Shown here piece by piece: positions 35,721 to 46,779 of a stretch of DNA of 64,000 bases. A program made the translations under genes and the position numbers. How positions within the stretch are numbered: the stretch's first letter is position 1; the number at the start of each line of letters is the position of its first letter. The DNA is taken from contig NC_088300.1 of assembly GCF_032854445.1 (NCBI RefSeq), positions 10,414,001-10,478,000 on the forward strand, in the 5' to 3' direction. The stretch comes from Liolophura sinensis. Its lineage: Eukaryota; Mollusca; Polyplacophora; Chitonida; Chitonidae. The notes below the pieces were generated by a model that ran no database searches, was not told the origin of the DNA, and was given only the letters and a program-made list of their open reading frames with translations.

Positions 35721-36254
35721 CCTCATCAGGCACAAAAGATCACAGTATTACATTCAAGGTCACTATAATGTTTGTCGTACAGTGACCGAAATCTCTGCTA
35801 GAAACTCTCAGATTAAATAGACATTAAACCGGATAGGTCCTATATTGTGACCTCGTAGACTTACTTCTGTCCTATATTTTGACCTTTTATATTTATATTT
35901 GTACACAGTTAATGACCTTTCGTTCCATGTTCCGTTATGGGTCACGCTGGAATGCCTTTCCGGACATTTCTGTCTTGTTTATCATACCAACCTTATATCA
36001 GATCACACCCATGTAAACAAGTAGACATCATTGTCATTAGTTTCGATATATAAACTGTGTAATCAGTATGATATAGCTGATATACCTTAGGGAATTTAGA
36101 TGACTGGATGCATAACTGTCTTCAATATAAAAAAAATCAAGAGAGATTTGAATGCCTGTTTAATGTTTGCTATATTCCATTGTAAGGTGGTTAAGTTCTT
36201 ACGTGTTCAACTGGACGGCAAACAAGGCAAAGTTTATTGACGATCATCTGTCTG

Positions 36255-36630
36255 AAACAGGAGAGTACATTCTTGGTTTTTCTTATTATTGCCCCTGAAA
36301 CAGTAAAGCATATAATTTGCCTGGTAGTCAGGATAATTGGACATTTTGATTGGTAACCATTGCCCTTGAAACAGTAGATTAGATACTTTGAATTGTAGTC
36401 ATGGTCCCAAAACGATACAGTAAATATTTTGACTGGTAACTATTTCCCCTGAAACAGCAGAGTAGATACTTTGATTACTAGTTGTCAATTATTGCCCCTG
36501 AAACAGTGGAGTAGGTACTTTGATTAGTATTTATTGCCCCTGAAACAGGAGAGTAGATACTTTCTTTGGTAATCACTGACCCTGAAATAGTAGAGTAGAT
36601 ACTTTGCTTGGTACTCATTGTAACAGCCCA
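36255..36630. repeat. 42-bp minisatellite, with a detached copy at 37165-37200
   Basis: About eight copies of attgcccctgaaacagtaga + gtagatactttgattggtaa, period 42 bp (36491, 36533, 36575). A further copy (cattgaccctgaaacagtag + tgtagatac) sits at 37168-37199, separated by about 540 bp of unrelated sequence. Confidence 0.8.
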
Positions 36631-37165
36631 ACGTAAGCAAGTAGTGTTATGTACTTTATGCACGCTCATGGGAGGTAACTCCGTTCTGAGTTTCTAGTGT
36701 TACCGCACAGTTATCTACTTTGTTCACAATATGGCGGCCTCCATGCGATAACGTGTTCTTCAATCCTCTACTCTCTGTTAGCGATCGTGGGAAGAATACG
36801 ATTCGGAGGGTTGTATAATTTGTTTATTGTCATTATAAACAGTAACAGTAAGCAGAAAGTATGCATATTTTTTTGGCTATTGTTTCATTTAGTTTGGATA
36901 TTTGTGTTATTTTGGTACGTGTAGCAAAACCACGTGGCCCGCATCCTTTTGTAATGTAAACAGATAGTGACGCTATATGAGCGAGATGTGCACAATCAAT
37001 CCATGTTATTATTTCCTGTATGACTATGTGGACTGATACAACACTCTTTCTTTGTATGTTACAGTTAATCTGCCCTAAGCGATGCAAACCATTAATACGG
37101 GTACTCAACGGAGTGCAATAAACTGGGTAAACATGCAGACAGTATTGTCGTGATTCCTTTACGAT
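36631..37165. other. 540-bp segment inside the 42-bp array
   Basis: Single-copy sequence that splits the minisatellite. It has no recognised family, no terminal inverted repeats that I could pair, and no convincing coding frame. Confidence 0.35.
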
Positions 37166-37199
37166 CACAATCATTGACCCTGAAACAGTAGTGTAGATA

Positions 37200-40100
37200 C
37201 TGGCCTCAGAAACCCCGCCCCTTCCAGAGGGTCGGTTGTATCAGGAACCTCTTACATCCAGATTGGACGGGTTGGCCTCAGGAACTGTGAGTTCCTGTCC
37301 AGTTGATGCCAGTAGGCTTCCTCTTCAGTCATACGCAAATAATGCTTCCTTGCGTGCAGTTACTCTCCGCTTCAAATTCAATGCTGCTTACTGAAACCCT
37401 GCCACGGTTTTCTTCATCTTTGTCCAGTCCGAGTAGTACGCCAGAAGTCTGTCCACACCCGTAGATTCCTTGCTACCAGTCATCATACATGTCTGTTTTA
37501 CTTCGACATCATCTTCTTGTAGAGGGCTTACACGTTATTCTGTCCCGGATCTGGGCCACTCCAATTCTGGTTGACGCAGAAAGCTGGGGCCTTCAAACCA
37601 CGTTTTGCATTGAATGAGCTTGTTCATTGAAAGTCTCATTGAGGCATAGTCAGCCGGATTACCTTTTGGTGTTGACGGACCTCCACTAATGTACACTTGT
37701 GGCATCTCTGATTATTGCTACACGATTAGCCACGAAGGTGTGGAGCCTGGAACTCTCCTTAGCCAAGTACCTCAGAACAGTCATGCTGTCTGTCCAGGCA
37801 AAGTCGAGCTCCTTCCTCAGCATCTGGCCAAGCCTAACAGCTGCTGTGGCCGCTATAAGCTCATACAGTAGCATACAATTAGACATAAATCTAAGTAACA
37901 CGGGACCGTGCCGTGTAGATTCGTCACCCGCAGGTATGCAATAATTCCGTACACGTGTTCGCTGACGTCGGCAAAGACATGAAGCTGACACGTTGTAACT
38001 TTTCCAAATCCGGATGGAAAATAACTCCTGCTGATTTTCGTAGATTATGATTCCAAAGCTCGCCAAGCCACTTGGTCCACGTATCTAAGTCGCTGCTGGA
38101 AATAGTCTCATCCCAGCCAACATTTCGGCGACAGAGATCTCGCATGAGAATCTTTGGTCTTAGTAGGAAGGGATCTGCCAACCCTAAAGGATCGTAGACT
38201 GAACTCACTAGAGAAAGAATACCACGCTTCGTTGTTGGTGCGTCCTGTTGTTGGAACGTGAAGCCCAGTGTGTCTCTCTCAATAAACCAATATACCCCGA
38301 GGGCTCTCTCGTTGGGTAGACTTTCGCGCTCTAAGTTCAGTTTCTTGAACTCCTTAGCTCGTTCCTCAGTGGTGATGGACTGTAAGACGACATGACTGCT
38401 GCTAACTTACTTTGTTAAATGAAACTCTCCCTTCATATATAGGGCGGAGACATCTTTGATCATCCGACAACTCGACTCTTCGGAGTCTAGATCCGATAGA
38501 CAGTCGTCTACATTAAAACTTGTTGTCGTCTACAAGTTCCTTTCAACTGTCTTGATAGAACAATCTTCAAACTGTTCACCGTGGTCCTTTACTGTCTGTC
38601 GCAGAGCATAGCTGGAACAATTCGGCGAGGATCTGGCGCCAAACAAATGGACTAACATGCGGTATGCTACAGGCCACTAGTAAAAACGCAGACAGCCACA
38701 ATTTTCTGTCGCTACGCGAACCTGGTGGAACATGGCCTCGATATCGCCCATGATCCCTATCTCATCCTGTCGGAAACGACAGAGGAACTGTTACGACCCA
38801 AAGTGTCTGTATAATAAAGAGATGGCTTGTTCGAAATACACGACAGTTTAGCCGCACAAAAAAAGTAACCAAAACCAGCAGATTTTATTTTACAACAATT
38901 TATCAGGTTTAACAAGAACAGATAACAAGACTTTTACAAATACTAAGTACTTAAGTTTAACAAGAAAGGATAGCAGTATCTATTCAAATACTACAGTACT
39001 TACATGTACAACGGTGTCAAGTCCAAACGGACGCATATACTCCACAATGCTTAAAAATTACACAGAGGTAATATTCATAAGAGGGAAAATGCACAGTATA
39101 ACTGAGTGTATGACGAAATATACACAAAATTCCACAGACAGGATCCGTGTACTAAAGAGCACTGTGTACATAAGAGCACAAATTAAATATACAAGTTCAG
39201 ACTGAACAAGTGCTCGGTGGAGATTGGATATAACAAAGCCAGAGGCTGTAAAGACACCAAAATTCAGCACAAAAGGCCTACTAAAGTAACACATAGCAAA
39301 AGCATCCAAAACTCTCAGTAATTCTCCTTTCTCTTCCTTTGACCTGCTTTCATAGGTCTTATATAGACTGGTGGAATTTTCTAGAATAAGAAAGTTCTTG
39401 AACACTTGTTGTAAACAAACAGGCCCCGAACTGAGTGTATTCTGGAACATTCTAAGGCAGGGGTAGACAGCAGGCCCTGAACTCAGCATATGTAAACAGT
39501 GGCAAGCTAAATTTAGAAGCTGACGGCAGTCGTTCACATAACAGGAACACCTATGAGATTATTGGTAAGGTCCGGTCCTTGCAAAAGGATGAGACCCCTG
39601 AGTATGTAGCAGCACAGTCAAATACAACTCTTATCTTGCCAGGTTTACTGGGGTGATATACCCCGTGATGCGAAATATAAACACACCCGGCCATCTGATC
39701 GTCCTAGGCTCTCTTCTGGTACCTGTTCTGCATATCCGCGGTCCAGAAGAGACATGAAGTCGGTGTAATCCCTGTAAAAGCCTGAATTCTTCTGTAGTCT
39801 GTGCTTAAGGTCTGTGCTTCAGTCGCTGCAATACTTGGGATCTGTTATCCGAAAGCTTGATATCATCTCCTTTGAATGGTAAACCGATTCTATAATGACC
39901 ATCCTTTTGAACAACTGACCTGCCTACTACGTCCAAGAACTTCTTGTCCTCTTGTAAAGGCTGACGTTCATTTTCAGATATTCTTTCCGGAAAGTCCAAA
40001 TTGATTGCGTGTCTGACGAGCTTATCCAGACGATCAAGTTTCTCTAACTCATGGAACGCTAATATATCTGCTCTGTTTAAGTGAAAAACAGGCGACTCCC

Positions 40101-41085
40101 TTCTGGTGAGCTTTGCTCTCTCACTAATATCCAAATCACCCATCCAAGGACGGTTTTAACTGCATGGGGACTTCCCTTAGGTCAAGATCTGATGTCCATT
40201 GCCGAATAGGCATCAGCAACATTGTTGCCTGTAAGAAGTGCAATTTCAGCGTTAACCTGCGGTAACTCATTGTCACTCTTTGGAAGACTAATTTTGTTTT
40301 CGAAGTCGAGATCACAAATTTGAAGTCCATCCACCATCGCTGTATTAAGTGTGAAAGGCTTCCCCATAGTATCTAAAGTTATCGTCATTCGTGATCCGGA
40401 AGCACCCAGCTGCCTGGCAAGAGTATCACTGCAGAAACTTACGCTCCTGCCTGGGCCGAGGAAGGCATAAGTCTCGATAGTTTTGATACTGTTCTTAAGC
40501 TTGACTCGTACATACTACATCTTCCTTCACCGCCCCTCGTACAACAACTTATCCGCTCAGTAAAGTTCGAAACTGCAGTAGCTGTAGTGTCGGACAACCT
40601 TTCAGGACTTCGTTTGTGGACTCTGGCTTCGTCATGGAGAACTGTAGGGTGGTGAGATCTGCAAATGAAACAAACTATTTTGTTTCGACAGTCCCTACTC
40701 CGGTGACCTGGTTTTAAGCGCCCATAGCATAGCCCCTTCGATTTATTTCGCTCTAACACAGGTTGAATGGAAAACCATTTGCAACTGACCAACCTGTGTA
40801 ATGTTTCGTCACAGTACAGGCAGTTCCTAAATCTATTTTCTTTTGGCTTAGCAGAGTTGGAAACAGTCTGATTTCCCCCTGGCTGCCTGTCTGACAATAC
40901 AACTGACTCACTTCCTTTAACTGATGTAGCAAAACTGCCTTTAGATCGATACTGTCTCCCATGGCAAGATGACTGGCTGGTTCCAGAACGGATGTTCTGT
41001 TTTGTCATGTTAAAGTTCATAGCCTCTCTGCCAAAGATAGGATCAGTTTCCTTATGGGCTTCGTCCTTGGCGAACTGTACTAAGT
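37200..41085 (-). pseudogene. BEL/Pao-type LTR retrotransposon remnant (gag-pol), broken
   Basis: Minus-strand fragments lie in the expected order. A Gag tail with zinc knuckles (40720-40850) has an intact first CCHC, but in the second the second Cys is Arg. An aspartic-protease region follows (40330-40520), where the expected D-x-G active site reads GPG. Next come pre-RT (39805-40143) and reverse transcriptase, with the DIEAMFHQV-type motif at about 38720 and a degenerate NVDD in place of YVDD at about 38500. The RT-peptidase connection (SSVYDPLGLADP, 38160-38206) and RNase H with WTDSMTVLRYL (37755-37795) come last. Frameshifts and stops separate the blocks. It lacks the Gag N-terminus, integrase and recognisable own LTRs, and is truncated at about 37200 against the 42-bp array. 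It is inactive. Confidence 0.8.
38789..39543. mobile_element. Solo LTR (755 bp) inserted into the BEL/Pao remnant
   Basis: It begins TGTTACG and ends CATAACA (TGTTA...TAACA termini) and is flanked by a perfect 5-bp direct repeat ggaac at 38784-38788 and 39544-39548. It interrupts the reverse transcriptase region, and the RT-like sequence resumes on both sides. No internal retroviral-like genes lie within it, so it is a solo LTR left by recombination. A minus-strand AATAAA about 100 bp from one end suggests minus orientation, with low certainty. A 159-codon open frame inside it is not considered a gene. Confidence 0.8.
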
Positions 41086-41089
41086 GACC

Positions 41090-41275
41090 AAATTACCTCC
41101 CCTCTCTTTGTCGTATTCTGCACGATGCCTCTCCACTTTTCACTTGTCAGCAACCTGCGGATGGGTGTGAGCTTCCCTCGGGTTCTACCCAGCCTCCTCC
41201 CACTATAATGCTGTCCGCCGTCGTATAAGCGAAACATTCTCGAGTAAAAATCCAGTCAGGTGTATGAATAAATTA
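41090..41275 (-). mobile_element. SINE fragment at the broken edge of the BEL/Pao remnant
   Basis: The minus strand reads the same modules as the 9465 element: the cttatacgacggcggacagc block, gcattatagtgggaggaggc, and gcaggttgctgacaag. It abuts the truncated Gag sequence at about 41085. Confidence 0.55.
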
Positions 41276-41384
41276 ATTAAAGCTTTAATTACACTTTTCA
41301 CTCATCAAGGTAAGATTTCGATGAGATAGTTGAGTCAAAGATTCCTCCACTCATAAATCTGACCCGTCATCACAGTGACGTCAT

Positions 41385-41450
41385 CTTAGTACCATTCATA
41401 TTGCTGATATACTGATATATCTGAGTATATATATATATATATATATACGT
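41385..41450. repeat. (TA)n microsatellite
   Basis: A run of about eleven TA units at 41427-41448 with short flanking ata repeats. Confidence 0.8.
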
Positions 41451-41934
41451 AAGGCGAGTGTTTGCTGTTATGCTGGGTGGGAACTGAAAATTTAAGTGGG
41501 CGTAAAAAAGTTAGGGAAACATTCCTAGTTCGAAGTTTTCGGACTCTGGCTCCTGTGCGTGAACACGTCTTCATTAGAACTGATTTGTTTTTGTGACCTT
41601 CAAGTTGTTCAGCTTATTATAATATCGACAGGAATATGTACACAGTTTTTGGCAGCGCTCTGTAGAATAGGTCATGGACATCGTCATCTTCAGGACACAG
41701 TCTTCACTCAGGCTCTCGTCACAGCACTCTCTGATAAATCCGTACGTTGACATAGTTGGACTTGGAAGCTAAATAAAGGCTTGTGTAATTATACGTGTAA
41801 AATATAAAATTATCACTTCCTTCATAATTTTCTTTATTTAGGATATGCACCTCCTTAAAACATGTGTGCGTTTCAAAAAATTAAGCCCGATTTATATGGC
41901 TGAAATAATGCCAATGTTACAGTTTATGAAGGAA

Positions 41935-42120
41935 TGAATGTTTAGGGGTTTAACGCCACATTGGCAGTATGTTAGCTATATCGTGGCGCAAACATATTAG
42001 GACCAGGAAACATCTATCTTTCGACGTGAGAATGACAATCCCCAGAATGTGAACAAACAGGAAAGAGACGTTTTTAAAACCGGGTAAAATAATAATAAAA
42101 AACAAAAAAGAGTAAAATAG
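41935..42120 (+). mobile_element. SINE-like fragment
   Basis: gtttaggggtttaacgccac, ttggcagtatgttagctata and tcgtggcgcaaacat resemble another dispersed family with a 'taacgcc...ggcaatat...agccatat' head. The copy decays into AT-rich sequence. Confidence 0.4.
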
Positions 42121-42789
42121 AAAAAGTTGAAATTGTAAAATTACATGATGTATGAATATTATACCATAACCTGAAAAAGACCATTAAATATATATTTCTT
42201 GTACAATAATCTTGAAATATCTTTGAAATATCTAACTACAACATCGCCAGCAACGCCCCAATCACAAATTTGTGTTTTAAACAATGTGTGCATATTTCAT
42301 TCATCGAGACCACACTGAAAATCTCTAGGTTAGTCGACTTTCATGCTAAGCTTGCCTATGCGAGGCTGAGGTCTTATAAAGTGTGCAGCATCTGATGTGT
42401 GTATGTTAACACACGTATAGGTTTGTTCCGCGTGCCACATCTCAACGACCAGTAGCAGATAGGCCTATACTAGTTAGCAAACTTAACAAATGATACATAA
42501 ACATATCTGTATACAAAGTAAATGCCAAGCTGCTGCTAGTCTGTCCGTCCAGACGAGTGTATTGGGGGTGGGGGTGGGGGGGGGGACATACTCTCACAAG
42601 CTAATGATTCGGAAAAAAAACTCATCTTCGTGGGTTCAGTCTGGGATGCAGTAGGCATAATTGTATTCCAGGTGAAACCTGAAACCTAACAAAACACATG
42701 ACGTGGTCGGGGAGTATTGCCTCTTTAAAACAAAGTCGGTCAAAGTGGTATGCTAATTTGCTCTTTTCTGTAACACATCACGTAGTATG

Positions 42790-42836
42790 GTATCTTATTC
42801 TTGATTAAGACGTAAAACACCAATTAAATAAATAAA
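42790..42836 (-). mobile_element. Short SINE 5' fragment
   Basis: The minus strand reads ATTTATTTAATTGGTGTTTTACGTC, the head of the 9465-type element, with an ATTT-repeat start. Only about 45 bp remain. Confidence 0.4.
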
Positions 42837-42839
42837 TAG

Positions 42840-44190
42840 TATGATGTTACCTGTATGCGTGTTCTTCCTATCTTAGAGCATACAATTATAATCCACAACT
42901 GTTGAAGTGCGACAGCAGATTCTACACAAGACTTAATTATCTGGCCTGCAGGATGTGATTTTCAGCGGAATCGCCTGATTATTTGTCCTATTTCATCGTC
43001 TGGATTTCACGCAGGCTACTTATCGTAACGCGTCCAGTTTGGGGCGATTTTCCACCCCAGTGGTTTCACATTTGTCATTGTGGGATTTCCCACTATTGCG
43101 GCTATCTATATTATGGTGGTTTTCCATGTCGCGCTTTCCTAGTTTTGTGATATGACATTTTCTCTGTTTCGTGTTGTCACTGATATATGTACACTGAATA
43201 AAGAATCCGATTATGAATCATGATCTAATTCCCAGTTACCAATGCTTTTTATTTGAACGTACTATTTTTTGATAGTCTGAAATGAAAAATCCAATATGTG
43301 AACCAAGATCTTGGTCACGTAAAGTGAATCAACCTTTGTACATGATCCTCTTGAAGTAAGTGTTCAGCGGTCTGTAAGTATACACCGGTCAGAGAGCTTC
43401 CGGTAAAGGGAGAGATTTATAGTAGATGCATGCAAGACAAAAGCGTTGGGTTAGAGGTGAGAGATGGAACGGCTCCCGTATACGTCGTTGGAAACGCTAG
43501 GACCCATTAATGGGGCACCGTGGGCTTGTCAGAGCGGCCTCTTGGAATGACAGGTCTTTATGAGTGTGAAGATGCCGCATATCGATCACTCGTCTGATCT
43601 GTAACAGAACACACCGGGGTTTACTGGATACACCTACAAGTTGCTCCGTGAGGAACTAAGCTATGATTATTTCATTATTAACCCGGTGACTTCAGGTTTG
43701 ATCATCTGAACCTGGGGATCACATTTCCGTCCCTGGACAAGACCTGTACACTCAGCGTCATTAACTGTGATCGTGGTTATTGCTGATCTTAGATTGGGCA
43801 GTGATTGAGTCGCACCGATGTAGTGTGCTTTGACAGGTTTTAGCCTCCTTTTGTTCTTTAAATTCTTTAAGTGAATATGGGTAAACCGTTAAAGAATCAC
43901 CAGGTCTATACAGCTTACACAGAGCGCCTCATTCATCTTTGCGTTTCAAAGCCATCTGAAGATTTGAGGATTTGAGTCCACTGTTTGATTGATGACCCCA
44001 TTAGCGAAAAATAGCACCATAGATAAAACAGGCCTCCCTCTCTTTATATGATCGGCTTTATCCCCTCACTTCCAAATTTATTATACAATCTATCATTAGA
44101 ATTCATGGTTTTTCAACTGAGTTAACAGTTCGATCGTCATTAGAATTAATGGTTGGTCATTTGAATTAACAGTTAATATAGTATAACTTA
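42840..44190. other. Intergenic or intronic sequence
   Basis: No gene or named repeat was recognised apart from a G-rich run (gggggtgggggtgggggggg) at about 42563-42585, just left of this interval. Confidence 0.3.
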
Positions 44191-44191
44191 C

Positions 44192-44322
44192 TGACGATGT
44201 TGGAATGGATGAAGCTGACAGATATGTTTTGTCATATTTCTTTAAGAGATTTTTCATCAGTACGATGCCGGTCTGGTTGGTTGAACGGATGAAATCAGGC
44301 AGTCTGATGGAGACTTGATAGT
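44192..44322 (-). CDS. Possible single internal exon of an unidentified minus-strand gene
   Basis: A 131-nt segment opens after TTTCTTTCAG and closes before GTAAGT, both near-perfect splice sites. It is open in one frame throughout (phase 1 in, phase 0 out), giving about 43 residues including DFIRSTNQTGIVLMKNLLKK and SASSIPTSS. I do not recognise the family, and no partner exons were found within several kilobases. It could be an internal exon of a gene with very long introns, a relic, or chance. Confidence 0.3.
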
Positions 44323-44364
44323 CTGAAAGAAACCAGCTTAGCAAACCTGACAAACCCGATTACG

Positions 44365-44450
44365 TAAATCAACGAGCATGCGGAAGTGGGTTTCGAACTC
44401 ACGACCTCAGAGGCCATGTGCTAGCGCTCCCAGTTATAATACCCAATACT
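44365..44450 (-). mobile_element. tRNA-derived SINE fragment
   Basis: The minus strand contains GTCGTGAGTTCGAAACCCAC, which includes a good RNA polymerase III B box (GTTCGAAAC), in a tRNA-like but not foldable context. Probably a decayed SINE head. Confidence 0.45.
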
Positions 44451-44459
44451 ACTCAACAG

Positions 44460-45890
44460 GAAAGGTGCAGACCTACACAGGCTTGAGTAATTTATTGAGT
44501 GATTTATATAATAAGCAATAATAGAATAATGTTTGGACCAACTGTTGATGGTATAACAAATCCACGCAGAGAAGCATATTGTAAAAGCTTTGTTTACAAA
44601 AAGGGTTCTGTGGTCACAGCTAGGTTAATTCTCCCAGCCAGCTTATCCCTGCATATTGTCATCTTGTAATCGACTGCTGTATCAGCATGGTGGGGATGGG
44701 AAGGGAGAGAGGGTAATGATGGATCTAGGGAGGTGGTAATGATCTAATCGTGTAGAATCCATATTTAGATTCCTCCCGCCGATCAGTGATAGAGTAAGCC
44801 TCCCTCTCAGTGGACTAAACCTCTTGTATCGCTCGATCCACGGAAACTATCAAGCTCTGCCAAAACCTTTTTAAGTTTCAGTCGATTACGGAAAATTGTG
44901 CTCAATAAGCGTTAATGCTGCTGGTTGATTGGCTGGTCAAAGATCTTGAGCCAGACTCTCTGCGTGAGAACCTGACAGGTGTCAATGAAAAAATAAAATG
45001 TTAGTTTGAAATGGCTTTGACCTTCATTCTACCAGGGCTAATTTCCCTGGGTCGGGCATTAACGGTATACACGTATTGTTACCGGCCTGACAGATGATAC
45101 GGCGGGCAGTATACACGAGGACGGTGTATTTATATACCTGGTGCTCATTTGGAGCAGCGCGCTTAACCAAGTGATGCATTTCATTTCCTCCATACCTTTA
45201 CACTGCCAATATAATCAGCGGCAGCCTGGACTCAGGCCTGTATGGAGTTAAGGCCCTGCCTTGGACAGTTGCGTACAGGCAAATACTAGGGCTTCTTGGA
45301 ACAGGTGTGCCTCTAGCGGTGTATGGACTGGCCACTCCAGAGATCTGGCTAACCCATCAAGAGAAGCCTCTGGACTGCTCTGTGTAACTAAACAGACCCC
45401 TCATACAACGTTTCTAAGTCTTCCTAACCACCCGTGCCCACGCGAACACCCTCTGTATCCGCAGTTCGTAATAACTATACAGGCTAGTGCAGACTTGCTG
45501 ATGTCTTCTACACGTACCATTCTGATCAGCGCAGAGCAGCTAAGACTGTACACCACTGGCTTCTTTCTTTTGTGTCGGAATTAGACAGAGAGTCTTGTTC
45601 CACTGAGGAAGAAGTCGGCGCTGGGGTCAGTTTTTTGCCTTGTGGAATTACCAACAGCCTAGGAGAACAACTGTGGAGCAACTCACTGGAGGAATGTGTT
45701 CTTGCATAAAAATACTGGAAATCATAAAACCTTCCAACTGCAAGAACGGAGAAGAAAAGTAATTGCTAGGAAACTTCTTGGATTATGGCACTTCTTCAAC
45801 GGATAAAAAATTATCACGGAAAACAAAGAAAACACCAAATCAGGACTGACACGCTATTTGCTTGAATGAGGTTTTGAGTGCAACACCTGG
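44460..45890. other. Upstream region of the small membrane protein gene
   Basis: No recognised gene. A TATA-like gtatttatatacct at 45126-45139 could be a promoter for the downstream gene, which would imply a roughly 750-nt leader. A 107-codon frame at 45261-45584 has no domain and would lie in that leader. Confidence 0.3.
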
Positions 45891-45894
45891 AAAG

Positions 45895-46746
45895 ATGGCT
45901 GACTTACGTCACGTGATTAAGGTAAATATTGCATACAGAAGAGTGTCTTGTTTAACGTGTGTTATTGCATGCAAACAGTTCGGAGCTGTAAATGCAACAT
46001 TTGGATCTTCGATTTAAGGTAAGATTCACTTATACTCCTTTAATTTGAGCAAAGGAACTTATTTCTTTCTAATCAAAATGAAAAAGCGCAAAGTATAATA
46101 ATGACAATTTTATATGGTTTGGCGAATTGTCATCTAAATATGATAAGAAAAGAGGAATAGAATGTACGTGGAGCTTTTGAAAACGCCCGAACCCTGCATC
46201 CTGATTGTTTTTTGATTCTCACTCTCCGCCTTCCAAAATTATCCGATTTTAATTACGAAGTTTTGAAATATTCCAAAAAACACGTGTTATTGGTTATTGA
46301 TCTGTTGTGTGGCGGGTCTAGTTTCCCGTACATATTTTTTGGGTTCCATTAAGAATGACGGTATTTGGAGTGATGCATTTGGCTAACATAGTCTTCCTTT
46401 TTTGCAGAGACGCATTCCTCGAGCAATAGAGACAACGAAGCCGACATATGGACAACGTACGAGTGAATACAACCAGATCATGGAACGTGTGGTTTCTGAA
46501 AAAGATGCAAGAGGCACAATAGAGGCCTTGAAGGAGAGATTGAAGCTGTTAAAACTGATGCTTGAGGACTGCTCCGCTCTAATGAAAAAGAAGAAAGAAA
46601 TTTCTAAGAGAAGGCATCAACGTCAGCGCATAGAGCGTATTTTACCCTGCGTTTACGTGACGTTGGCCATAACAATGATAGTCTTCGGAATCCTAGCATC
46701 ATGGCTGCTTGTTCAGATCAAGCCCGAAGGTGCCGTGTCCATGTAA
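45895..46746 (+). CDS. Small coiled-coil, C-terminally anchored membrane protein, 2 exons, 121 aa
   Basis: Exons 45895-45921 (nine codons) and 46408-46746 join in phase 0 through GTAAAT and TTTTTTGCAG sites. The start ATG has a good context (AAAGATGG) and an in-frame TGA 39 bases upstream. Residues 40-83 are charged and heptad-like (helical; coiled coil likely), ending in a strongly basic run (KKKKEISKRRHQRQR). Residues 87-113 form one hydrophobic segment (PCVYVTLAITMIVFGILASW), leaving a short luminal or extracellular tail. The layout suggests an N-in, tail-anchor-like protein. I do not recognise the family and assign no function. A second donor GTAAGA at 46020 could support an alternative short leader exon. 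Confidence 0.55.
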
Positions 46747-46779
46747 TGGATTAAAACATCATTAATATAAAGCTTTTGA

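Noticed and set aside
39058-39537. 159-codon minus-strand frame
   Set aside because: It lies wholly within the 755-bp solo LTR and shows no protein family features.
44365-44450. tRNA gene candidate because of a good B box
   Set aside because: No cloverleaf can be formed and no proper A box sits at the right distance; better explained as a SINE fragment.
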